Source: Pusillimonas sp. T2 (GTDB lineage Bacteria > Pseudomonadota > Gammaproteobacteria > Burkholderiales > Burkholderiaceae_B). Taken from it: a stretch of 64,000 nucleotides of DNA. Shown piece after piece: positions 57,344 to 64,000 of this stretch (its first letter is position 1; each line of letters begins with the position of its first letter). A program made the translations under genes and the position numbers. The notes beneath the pieces were generated by a model that saw nothing but the letters and a program-made list of their open reading frames with translations, was not told the origin of the DNA and ran no database searches. The stretch lies in contig NZ_NIQA01000001.1 in assembly GCF_002236805.1 (NCBI RefSeq), positions 372,001 to 436,000 on the forward strand. Direction: 5' to 3'.

Positions 57344-58557
57344 ATAACGCCATGCTTGACTTCGACGAAGCACAGCGCCGCCTTTCTGAAGCCGGCAGTG
57401 CGCCTGCATCGGCCGAAACTTGCCCATTGCCTGCCGCATTTGGCCGCATACTCGCCCAAGACATCGTTGCCCGCGTCGACTTGCCCCCTGCCGACAACAG
57501 CGCGATGGACGGCTACGCCATTCGTTACGCCGACTACGCTCCCGGCAAAGCATTCCCTGTACAACAGCGCTGCTTTGCCGGCGAATCGCCGCAAGCGCTC
57601 AAACCTGGGCAAACCATTCGCCTGTTTACCGGCTGTGTCATGCCCGAAGGGGCCGACACCGTAGTCATGCAAGAAGACACGCTGGAACAAGACAATACCC
57701 TGACCATCACGACCGCGCCGGCCCAGGGCGCCCACGTCCGTCTGCGCGGCGAAGATGTCGAGCAAGATCAGGTCGTACTGTCTGCGGGGACTGTGGTGCG
57801 CGCTCCCGAAATGGCCATGCTGGCCTCTCAGGGCATCCATGAAGTTCAGGTTTGGCCACGCCTGCGTGTCGGCATTCTCACCACGGGCGACGAACTCGTC
57901 GCCCCCGGCAAACCGTTGGGCCCTGCACAAATCTACAACTCGAACGGCGCCATGCTGTCCGGCCTGGTGCAGCAAATGGGCGCCGATGTCGTTCATACCC
58001 TGCATGCGGCCGACACCCACGAGGCCATCGAAGCCGCATTTCAGACCTTGCTTGAAGACTGCGACCTGGTGTTAACGGTGGGCGGCGTCTCGGTCGGCGA
58101 AAAAGACCTCGTCAAGCCCACACTAGAACTGCTGGGCGGCAAGCTCGACCTCTGGAAGGTCTGCATGAAACCCGGCAAACCTGTCGCACTGGCCACGGCG
58201 CGAAACAAGCCGGTGGTCTGCCTGCCCGGCAACCCTGTGTCGGCTTTTGTGGTGTTTGCCTTACTGGTATCGCCGCTGGTTCGTCGCCTGCAAGGGCGCG
58301 CCAATGTCTTGCCGCCTGTAGGCTATGGGCGGCTGCGCACACACAGCCAGTTTCACGAAACCCGCGAAGAATTTTTACGTGTGCAATGCAAACCCAACGC
58401 CAAAGGCATGCCGGTCTTGGTACCTTACGCGCTGCAAGGCTCGGCCATTATCAGCGCCCTGCCCTGGGCTTCGGGGTTGGCGCGTATCCCGGTCAATACG
58501 GTTGTAGGCGATGACGACATCGTGGCCTACTACGACTTTGCCCACTGGTTGTCTTAA
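57340..58557 (+). CDS. moeA: molybdopterin molybdenumtransferase
   Basis: 405 residues. LPPADNSAMDGYAIRYADY, RLFTGCVMPEGADTVVMQED, GDELVAPGK, the IYNSNGAML loop and LTVGGVSVGEKDLVKP, followed by the C-terminal MoeA_C domain. Inserts molybdate into adenylylated molybdopterin. Starts in a 4-bp overlap with moaB and ends the operon; convergent mobA begins 5 bp later. Confidence 0.96.
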   Translation: MNNAMLDFDEAQRRLSEAGSAPASAETCPLPAAFGRILAQDIVARVDLPPADNSAMDGYAIRYADYAPGKAFPVQQRCFAGESPQALKPGQTIRLFTGCVMPEGADTVVMQEDTLEQDNTLTITTAPAQGAHVRLRGEDVEQDQVVLSAGTVVRAPEMAMLASQGIHEVQVWPRLRVGILTTGDELVAPGKPLGPAQIYNSNGAMLSGLVQQMGADVVHTLHAADTHEAIEAAFQTLLEDCDLVLTVGGVSVGEKDLVKPTLELLGGKLDLWKVCMKPGKPVALATARNKPVVCLPGNPVSAFVVFALLVSPLVRRLQGRANVLPPVGYGRLRTHSQFHETREEFLRVQCKPNAKGMPVLVPYALQGSAIISALPWASGLARIPVNTVVGDDDIVAYYDFAHWLS

Positions 58558-58562
58558 GCCTT

Positions 58563-59183
58563 TTACCCCGGGTCAGCCTGCGCCAGCGACTCGGGGGTAT
58601 TGATATTCAAAAATTCATACGCCTCAGCGTCGAAGCACACTTCGCGCCCGCCGGCCTGCTGCTGCCATAACCGCACCTTGCGATCGCCACCCAGCAAGTA
58701 GGCATGCAACGACGCAGCCAACGACCGATGCACCAGCATACACAACGGAAAAGATTGCAAAGGCGTACGTGCGCTAACTAACGGCACAGCATGCCGGGTT
58801 GCCGCATCGGCCAACACGGCTGCCAACTGTTCGGGCACACACGGCGTATCGGCCGGCAGCACCAGCATCCAGGGCGTTTGCAAGGCTGCCAGCGCGCTGG
58901 ACACCCCGGCCAGCGGGCCCGCATCTGTGCCATACACGGGGTCGTCGGCCACCACATCGCCATAGGCCGCGTAAACCTCGACATTGCGATTGGCGCTGAC
59001 CCACACCTGCGACACCCTGGGGGCAAGGTAGTCGTACACGTAAGACGCCAGCGGCCGCCCCTTCAACAGAGCCAGACCCTTGTCTACCCAGGGTTCGCCT
59101 GGGCGCTGAAAACGCGAAGCCTGCCCGCCGGCCAGAATCAGGCCGGTGATATTGGCCAATACAGGCGGTGCAGTGTCAGCCAC
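58563..59183 (-). CDS. mobA: molybdenum cofactor guanylyltransferase
   Basis: 206 residues from a GTG start overlapping the moaA end by 8 bp. Nucleotidyltransferase fold with [27 protein letters not shown] and LPADTPCVP. Adds GMP to Moco to form MGD, the cofactor form used by formate dehydrogenases such as FdsA; SorA would not need it. Distal gene of the regulator-moaA-mobA unit. Confidence 0.94.
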   Translation of the reverse strand: MADTAPPVLANITGLILAGGQASRFQRPGEPWVDKGLALLKGRPLASYVYDYLAPRVSQVWVSANRNVEVYAAYGDVVADDPVYGTDAGPLAGVSSALAALQTPWMLVLPADTPCVPEQLAAVLADAATRHAVPLVSARTPLQSFPLCMLVHRSLAASLHAYLLGGDRKVRLWQQQAGGREVCFDAEAYEFLNINTPESLAQADPG

Positions 59184-60300
59184 CGATATAGCTCATCTCG
59201 ATTTTGGCACGCGTCGTACCGGCTTTGCCGCGCACCTCTGAATAACGGTCTGTCCGCCCCGTCCAGATGCCGGCGATATGCCCGGCCAGCTCGGCATCGG
59301 ACCCACCACTGCGCACAAGCGTACGCAAGTCGTAGCCCTGATCGGCAAACAGACACAAGAACAACTTGCCTTCGGGCGACATGCGGGCGCGAGAGCAGTC
59401 GCCACAGAACGGATGAGACACGCTGGTAATGACACCAATTTCGCCCGCACCGTCGAGATACCGCCAGCGTTCGGCAACTTCGCCAACGTAATCGGCCTGA
59501 ACAGGCGCTAATGGAAATTCGGCGCCAATGCGATCGAGCATTTCCCGCCCGGTCAAGACTTCGGACAAGTCCCAACCGTTGGTTGAGCCGACGTCCATGT
59601 ACTCGATAAACCGCAAGGTATGTCCGCTATGACGGAAGTGACGGACCATCGGCATGATCTGATCATCGTTCAGGCCCTTGCGCACGACCATATTGACCTT
59701 GACTGGCGCCAGGCCGGCCTCGGCAGCAGCTTCGATGCCATCGAGTACCGTGTCGACGGACACCTGACTATCACTCATGCGCTCGAACAATGTCGGATCG
59801 AGCGCATCGAGACTGACAGTGACGCGTCGCAAGCCCGCGTCTTTCAACGCCTGGGCCTTCTTGCGCAACAGCGTACCGTTGGTCGTTAATGTCAGCTCCA
59901 GGGCCTTGCCATCGGGCGTTTTCAGCTGAGCCAGCATCGCCACCAGCTTTTCAATGTCTTTGCGCAGCAAAGGCTCGCCGCCGGTCAGCCGGATTTTTTG
60001 TACACCCAGCCCCACAGCCACACGCGCCACCCGGGTAATTTCCTCGAAGCTGAGCAGCGACGAATGCGGCATGAACGGGTAGTCGGTGTCGAACACCTCG
60101 CGCGGCATGCAGTACGTGCACCGGAAGTTGCAGCGATCGGTAACCGAAATACGCAAGTCGCGCAGGGGCCGTTGCCGGGTATCGACCAGGGCCTGCCCCG
60201 GCTGCCAGTCGATATACGGCAGTTCGCCCTGCACGTCGGGCACGCCTTTGGCCATAAAAATGACTTTACTCATTGCTTTGTCTTTGTGGTTGTTATTCAT
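59176..60300 (-). CDS. moaA: GTP 3',8-cyclase
   Basis: 374 residues. Radical SAM motif CNFRCTYC near 57-64, [14 protein letters not shown], and the C-terminal cluster with [10 protein letters not shown] and [14 protein letters not shown]; ends in the functional GG tail (MSYIGG). First step of Moco synthesis with MoaC. The ATG at 60300 has AAGGCGG upstream; later ATGs at 60273 and 60255 are possible. Starts 4 bp after the regulator gene stop. Confidence 0.95.
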   Translation of the reverse strand: MNNNHKDKAMSKVIFMAKGVPDVQGELPYIDWQPGQALVDTRQRPLRDLRISVTDRCNFRCTYCMPREVFDTDYPFMPHSSLLSFEEITRVARVAVGLGVQKIRLTGGEPLLRKDIEKLVAMLAQLKTPDGKALELTLTTNGTLLRKKAQALKDAGLRRVTVSLDALDPTLFERMSDSQVSVDTVLDGIEAAAEAGLAPVKVNMVVRKGLNDDQIMPMVRHFRHSGHTLRFIEYMDVGSTNGWDLSEVLTGREMLDRIGAEFPLAPVQADYVGEVAERWRYLDGAGEIGVITSVSHPFCGDCSRARMSPEGKLFLCLFADQGYDLRTLVRSGGSDAELAGHIAGIWTGRTDRYSEVRGKAGTTRAKIEMSYIGG

Positions 60301-60304
60301 GATC

Positions 60305-61405
60305 TTAGGCCGCCTTTCCTGCCAATTCAGGAAACGCCTCTTTCAAGGTCATGACCTGGCCCATATGTCTCGCGTCGTAACCCACCAGACCCGACACGAA
60401 TTTACGATACCCCGCGCCGTTCAGTAATGCCAGCAGCTGACGCATGGAAGACGACGTCAGGCTGTCGCGGTTGACGGCAAAAAAGTAACGCTCTTTGGCC
60501 AAGGGGATAAACGACAGGCCGCATCGCCACGCTGCCGTCTCGACCCCAATGCCAACATCGGCCATACCGCTGGCGATGTGCGCAGCAATGGCCATATGGG
60601 TAAATTCGCTGCTGTCGTATCCGTTGACCTGTCGCGGGTCGATGCCAAGCCGACGCAGCATCAAACCCACCAACAAACGCGTACTGGAACCAATCTGGCG
60701 ATTGACGAACCGAACATCGGGTTTGATCAGGTCGGCAATGCTATGAATGTTTTTAGGGTTGTCGGGCTGTACGAACATGCCGGTATCGCGCTGCGCCAGA
60801 TAAATAAGGCAATGCCGGTCGGCGTCCAGCCACGGGCTGTAGTGCTCCAGAATAGCGTGCTCGAACTCACCCACAGGTACCTGAAACCCGGCCAGATCAC
60901 ATTCGTTACGCGTCAATGAGGCCAACGCTTCGGTTGCGGTACGGTAACGCAACTCGATAGACAACATTTCGTGTGCACCGGCCTGCTGAATCAGACCCTC
61001 GACGGCGAAGCCGTGGCTGGCATGCAAACGTAAGCGCGGGCGGATTTCCGGATGCAGACTTTCCAGCGCCTCTTGCAGTTCGGACGCCATGCTTTGCAAC
61101 GTTGGCGCCAGCCGGGCCTCCATGCGCCGGTTGGCCCATAACAAATGGTGTGCAAATGGGGTCAGCTTCGTCCCCAGCCGCCGACTGGTTTCCAGCAACC
61201 CGGCCTCGAAGACCCCTTCGGCACGCCGCAATAACCCCCACGCATGACGATACGACACACCGCATTCGCGGCACGCGCCGGCGATATTGCCGGTAGCCTC
61301 GATGGCGGCCAGCAAGCGCAAAATGTCGCCCAGTGGAAAGCGGGCGCCGTCGGGCGACTCGAGCGTCCATTCCGAGTTCAGACGCGCTTGAAATTTATAT
61401 GTCAT
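60305..61405 (-). CDS. ModE/LysR-like regulator with periplasmic-binding-type domain (FdsR-like)
   Basis: 366 residues. N-terminal ModE-like winged helix (about 10-100; [32 protein letters not shown]) joined to a PBP-like ligand domain (about 125-340: [54 protein letters not shown]). The PBP half resembles the ModA/PstS-type domain found in formate-dehydrogenase regulators. Divergent from fdsG, with a palindrome between them; upstream of moaA by 4 bp. Ligand could be molybdate or formate; the name is by context, not proven. Confidence 0.8.
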   Translation of the reverse strand: MTYKFQARLNSEWTLESPDGARFPLGDILRLLAAIEATGNIAGACRECGVSYRHAWGLLRRAEGVFEAGLLETSRRLGTKLTPFAHHLLWANRRMEARLAPTLQSMASELQEALESLHPEIRPRLRLHASHGFAVEGLIQQAGAHEMLSIELRYRTATEALASLTRNECDLAGFQVPVGEFEHAILEHYSPWLDADRHCLIYLAQRDTGMFVQPDNPKNIHSIADLIKPDVRFVNRQIGSSTRLLVGLMLRRLGIDPRQVNGYDSSEFTHMAIAAHIASGMADVGIGVETAAWRCGLSFIPLAKERYFFAVNRDSLTSSSMRQLLALLNGAGYRKFVSGLVGYDARHMGQVMTLKEAFPELAGKAA

Positions 61406-61461
61406 TTATTTCATATTGAATCAGGGGGACTAACGCGGTAGATTATTGCAAATAAACGTTT

Positions 61462-61489
61462 TTTATTATGCACCAATAAACATAATAAA
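61462..61489. promoter_or_regulatory. AT-rich palindrome in the regulator/fdsG spacer
   Basis: Perfect 9-bp arms TTTATTATG and CATAATAAA around a 10-bp spacer, 30 bp before the fdsG start in the 113-bp divergent spacer. Good candidate operator for the FdsR-like regulator. AATAAACGTTTTTTATT just before it gives a partly overlapping shorter repeat. Confidence 0.55.
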
Positions 61490-61518
61490 GCATCTGCCCC
61501 TTGCAAAGGACACACCCC

Positions 61519-61992
61519 ATGTCATCCCCAGAAGATCCGGTCCGTCTTGCCACGCAACGCGCACTCGACGCCCACGCCGGCCAACCCGGTAACCTGCTGC
61601 CCATTCTTCACGCCATCCAGCACGATCTGGGCTGCATTCCCGACGAAGCCGTTCCAGTGCTGTCTCAGGCACTGCAATTGTCGCGGGCCGAGATCCATGG
61701 CGTTATCAGTTTTTACCCGCACTTTCGCACTCAAGCGCCGGCCGGTGTCGTCCTCGAAATGTGTCGGGCAGAGTCCTGTCAGGCCATGGGCGCACAATCG
61801 CTCATCGACCACGCCCGTGAAAAACTGGGCTGCGACTTCCACGAAAACAGCGCCAACGGCAAGGTCACGCTTGAACCGGTATATTGTCTTGGTCTGTGCG
61901 CCCAATCGCCGGCCGTCATGGTTAATGGCAAGCCGCACGCCCGCATGACGCCCGCCAAGCTCGATCGCCTGCTGGCCGAACAGGGGGCCTGA
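61519..61992 (+). CDS. fdsG: NAD-dependent formate dehydrogenase gamma subunit (FdsG, NuoE-like)
   Basis: 157 residues from the ATG at 61519, with AAAGGA upstream. Thioredoxin-like 2Fe-2S protein with cysteines C82, C87 (MCRAESC) and C123, C127 (YCLGLC). Electron carrier between the FdsA molybdenum subunit and FdsB in the soluble cytoplasmic enzyme. First gene of the fdsGBA operon; fdsB starts 2 bp later. Confidence 0.93.
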   Translation: MSSPEDPVRLATQRALDAHAGQPGNLLPILHAIQHDLGCIPDEAVPVLSQALQLSRAEIHGVISFYPHFRTQAPAGVVLEMCRAESCQAMGAQSLIDHAREKLGCDFHENSANGKVTLEPVYCLGLCAQSPAVMVNGKPHARMTPAKLDRLLAEQGA

Positions 61993-61994
61993 TC

Positions 61995-63560
61995 ATGACA
62001 ACTATCGTAAAAATTTTCGTCCCAAAAGATGCCGCTGCACTTGCCGTTGGCGCCGACGCCGTCGCCAACACCATCCAGGCCGAGGCTGACCGCCGTGGCA
62101 TCAACATCGAACTGGTGCGCAACGGCTCGCGTGGCCTGCTCTGGCTCGAAACCCTGGCCGAAGTCGAGACCCCGCAAGGCCGCGTTGCATTCGGCCCTGT
62201 CGAAGCCGACGATGTCGCCGGGCTGTTTGACGCCGGCTGGCATCTGGGCCAGCGCGATCATGCCCTTTGTCATGGCCTGACAGAAGACATACCCTACCTC
62301 AAAAACCAGCAGCGTCTTACTTTTGCACGCGTGGGCATTACCGACCCGCTCAGTTTGTCAGACTACCAGGCGCACGGCGGCTTCGAAGGCCTCAAGCGCG
62401 CCATAACCATGACACCGGCTGAAATCGTAGAAGAGGTCACGCAATCAGGTCTTCGCGGCCGTGGCGGTGCGGCCTTCCCTACCGGCATCAAATGGAAAAC
62501 GGTGCTCAACACCCCGGCTGACCAAAAATACATTGCCTGTAACGCCGACGAAGGCGATTCGGGCACGTTCTCCGATCGCATGATCATGGAAGGAGACCCC
62601 TATACCCTTATCGAGGGCATGACTATTGCCGGCCTGGCGGTCGGAGCAACCCGGGGCTATATCTACCTGCGTTCCGAATACCCCCACGCGGCGGCAGCAC
62701 TGAACAGCGCCATCGACAACGCGCGCGCCGTCGGCTGGCTGGGCCACGATATTGGCGGCAGCGGTCACCACTTCGACCTCGAAGTGCGCATCGGTGCCGG
62801 CGCCTACATTTGCGGCGAAGAGACCTCCATGCTTGAAAGCCTTGAAGGCAAGCGTGGGCTAGTTCGCGCCAAGCCGCCTCTGCCCGCCATCAAGGGCCTG
62901 TTCGGCAAACCCACCGTCATCAACAACGTTATTTCGTTGGCCACGGTACCCATCATTCTGGCCAAAGGCGCCAACTACTATCGCGACTTCGGCATGGGCC
63001 GCTCCATGGGCACGTTGCCCTTCCAGCTGGCAGGCAACCTCAAGCAAGGCGGCTTGGTCGAGCGTGCGTTTGGCATTACTTTGCGCGAACTGCTTTATGA
63101 CTTCGGCGGTGGCAGCGCCAGTGGGCGGCCGCTCAAAGCCGTTCAGGTCGGAGGTCCGCTGGGTGCCTACCTGCCCGAATCGCAATGGGACGTCCCCCTC
63201 GATTACGAAGCCTACATCGGCATATCGGCCATGGTCGGCCACGGCGGCCTGGTCGCCTTCGACGATACGGCCGATATGTCTCAACTGGCCGAATACGCCA
63301 TGGAATTCTGTGCTGTCGAATCGTGCGGCAAATGCACCCCGTGCCGTATTGGCGCCGTACGCGGCACCGAGGTCATACAAAAAATCCGGGCCAACCACCA
63401 GCGCGAACAGCAAGTACACCTGCTACGCGACCTGTGCGACACCATGCTGGGCGGGTCACTCTGTGCCCTGGGCGGCATGACACCCTACCCTGTCCTTTCG
63501 GCGCTAAACCATTTCCCGGAAGACTTTGGCCTCGACGCAACTGCGCCTGCCAACCCCTGA
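61995..63560 (+). CDS. fdsB: NAD-dependent formate dehydrogenase beta subunit (FdsB, NuoF-like)
   Basis: 521 residues. An N-terminal Trx-like region (about 1-115) precedes the NuoF core: GLRGRGGAAFPTGIKW (NADH site), CNADEGDSGTFSDR (FMN), GAGAYICGEETSMLESLEG, and 4Fe-4S cysteines in ESCGKCTPCR plus a later cysteine in LGGSLCALGG. Passes electrons from FdsG to NAD+. fdsA follows after 14 bp. Confidence 0.95.
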   Translation: MTTIVKIFVPKDAAALAVGADAVANTIQAEADRRGINIELVRNGSRGLLWLETLAEVETPQGRVAFGPVEADDVAGLFDAGWHLGQRDHALCHGLTEDIPYLKNQQRLTFARVGITDPLSLSDYQAHGGFEGLKRAITMTPAEIVEEVTQSGLRGRGGAAFPTGIKWKTVLNTPADQKYIACNADEGDSGTFSDRMIMEGDPYTLIEGMTIAGLAVGATRGYIYLRSEYPHAAAALNSAIDNARAVGWLGHDIGGSGHHFDLEVRIGAGAYICGEETSMLESLEGKRGLVRAKPPLPAIKGLFGKPTVINNVISLATVPIILAKGANYYRDFGMGRSMGTLPFQLAGNLKQGGLVERAFGITLRELLYDFGGGSASGRPLKAVQVGGPLGAYLPESQWDVPLDYEAYIGISAMVGHGGLVAFDDTADMSQLAEYAMEFCAVESCGKCTPCRIGAVRGTEVIQKIRANHQREQQVHLLRDLCDTMLGGSLCALGGMTPYPVLSALNHFPEDFGLDATAPANP

Positions 63561-63574
63561 TACCGGAGCCAATC

Positions 63575-64000
63575 ATGCTAGAAACCATTGCCAAACGCGA
63601 CCGTGACTTCGGCACACCCGCCCGGGTCAGCACCCAACTGGTCAACCTCACTATCGACGGCCAGACCATTCAGGTACCCGAAGGTACCTCAGTCATGCGT
63701 GCCGCCGCCGAAATGGGCATCAACATTCCCAAACTGTGCGCCACTGATTCGCTCGAAGCCTTTGGCTCATGCCGCTTGTGTCTGGTACACATCGAAGGCC
63801 GACGCGGCTTCCCCGCGTCGTGCACCACGCCCGTCGAAGAAGGCATGGTGGTCATCACCGAAAACAAAAAGCTCAACGACATGCGTCGCAACGTCATGGA
63901 GCTGTACATTTCAGATCACCCGCTCGACTGCCTGACCTGCCCCGCCAACGGCGACTGCGAACTGCAAGACATGGCCGGCGTTGTGGGCCTGCGTAATGTC
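63575..64000 (+). CDS. fdsA: NAD-dependent formate dehydrogenase alpha subunit (FdsA), 3' end outside window
   Basis: 142 codons visible, open to the window end. The N-terminus holds the NuoG-like iron-sulfur region: 2Fe-2S cysteines C55, C66, C69 and C83 (KLCATDS, GSCRLCLV, PASC) and the 4Fe-4S His-Cys motif H115, C119, C122, C128 (SDHPLDCLTC, GDCELQ). The molybdopterin catalytic part, expected to use bis-MGD, lies beyond the window. MobA and the Moco genes nearby fit its cofactor need. Confidence 0.92.
   Translation, partial: MLETIAKRDRDFGTPARVSTQLVNLTIDGQTIQVPEGTSVMRAAAEMGINIPKLCATDSLEAFGSCRLCLVHIEGRRGFPASCTTPVEEGMVVITENKKLNDMRRNVMELYISDHPLDCLTCPANGDCELQDMAGVVGLRNV

Noticed and set aside
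61406-61518. Sigma-54 type promoter before fdsG
   Set aside because: CTGCCCCTTGC lacks the GG of the -24 element; not supported.

Overview
The window is a gene-dense stretch of a betaproteobacterial chromosome, most likely Burkholderiales and probably Alcaligenaceae-like. This is inferred from gene order and family content (tkt-gap-pgk-fba-purCEK-sua5 block, miaB-ybeZ-ybeY-corC-lnt, queA-tgt-yajC-secDF, SorAB, the FdsGBA formate dehydrogenase, the aromatic catabolic block), not from a database search. No rRNA, CRISPR array, insertion sequence, integrase or prophage was seen, and the coding style looks even throughout.

Layout. 0-1 kb: end of a LIV-type ABC transporter operon (two ATPases). 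1.1-10.9 kb, minus strand: a carbon and purine block, tkt-gapA-pgk-mogA-fba-purC-purE-purK-sua5, in which a molybdopterin gene sits between pgk and fba. 11-23 kb: housekeeping and unknown genes (rsmE, a barstar-like protein, maeB, a short FAD-linked oxidase, an aminotransferase, a lytic transglycosylase, ubiD, a DUF883/holin/YqjK-like trio, upp, dacB). 23-28.6 kb: queuosine and Sec genes (queA-tgt-yajC-secD-secF). 28.7-30.3 kb: periplasmic sulfite dehydrogenase sorAB. 30.5-36 kb: miaB-ybeZ-ybeY-corC-lnt, then a PAS-PAS-GGDEF-EAL protein on the other strand. 38.5-38.8 kb: tRNA-Ala, tRNA-Glu and tRNA-Asp.

38.9-50.9 kb is the main accessory region. A MarR regulator is divergent from a LIV-type transporter (binding protein, permease, a LivM-LivG fusion, LivF). 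These are followed by a crotonase, a feruloyl-CoA synthase-like ligase, a metal-dependent amidohydrolase, an SDR and an acyl-CoA dehydrogenase, with a convergent 4HBT thioesterase. Together they look like a complete CoA-dependent side-chain shortening route for phenylpropanoids such as ferulate and coumarate, with no thiolase and no vanillin dehydrogenase in the block. Next come bioB, two transporters, a Prx5-type peroxiredoxin and a small secreted unknown.

55.6-64 kb is a molybdenum cofactor and formate dehydrogenase region. moaC-moaD-moaE-moaB-moeA runs on the plus strand. A ModE/LysR-like regulator, moaA and mobA form a tight minus-strand operon, and the regulator is divergent from fdsG-fdsB-fdsA (fdsA cut by the window end). 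The cofactor genes, mogA at 6 kb, SorA and FdsA connect the distant parts of the window: the organism makes Moco and uses it for sulfite and formate oxidation.

The most useful leads are the phenylpropanoid cluster with its fused transporter subunit and candidate MarR operator, the AT-rich palindrome in front of fdsG, the regulator-moaA-mobA operon, a MoaB without the conserved catalytic aspartate, mogA inside the glycolysis block, and several perfect hairpins inside operons.
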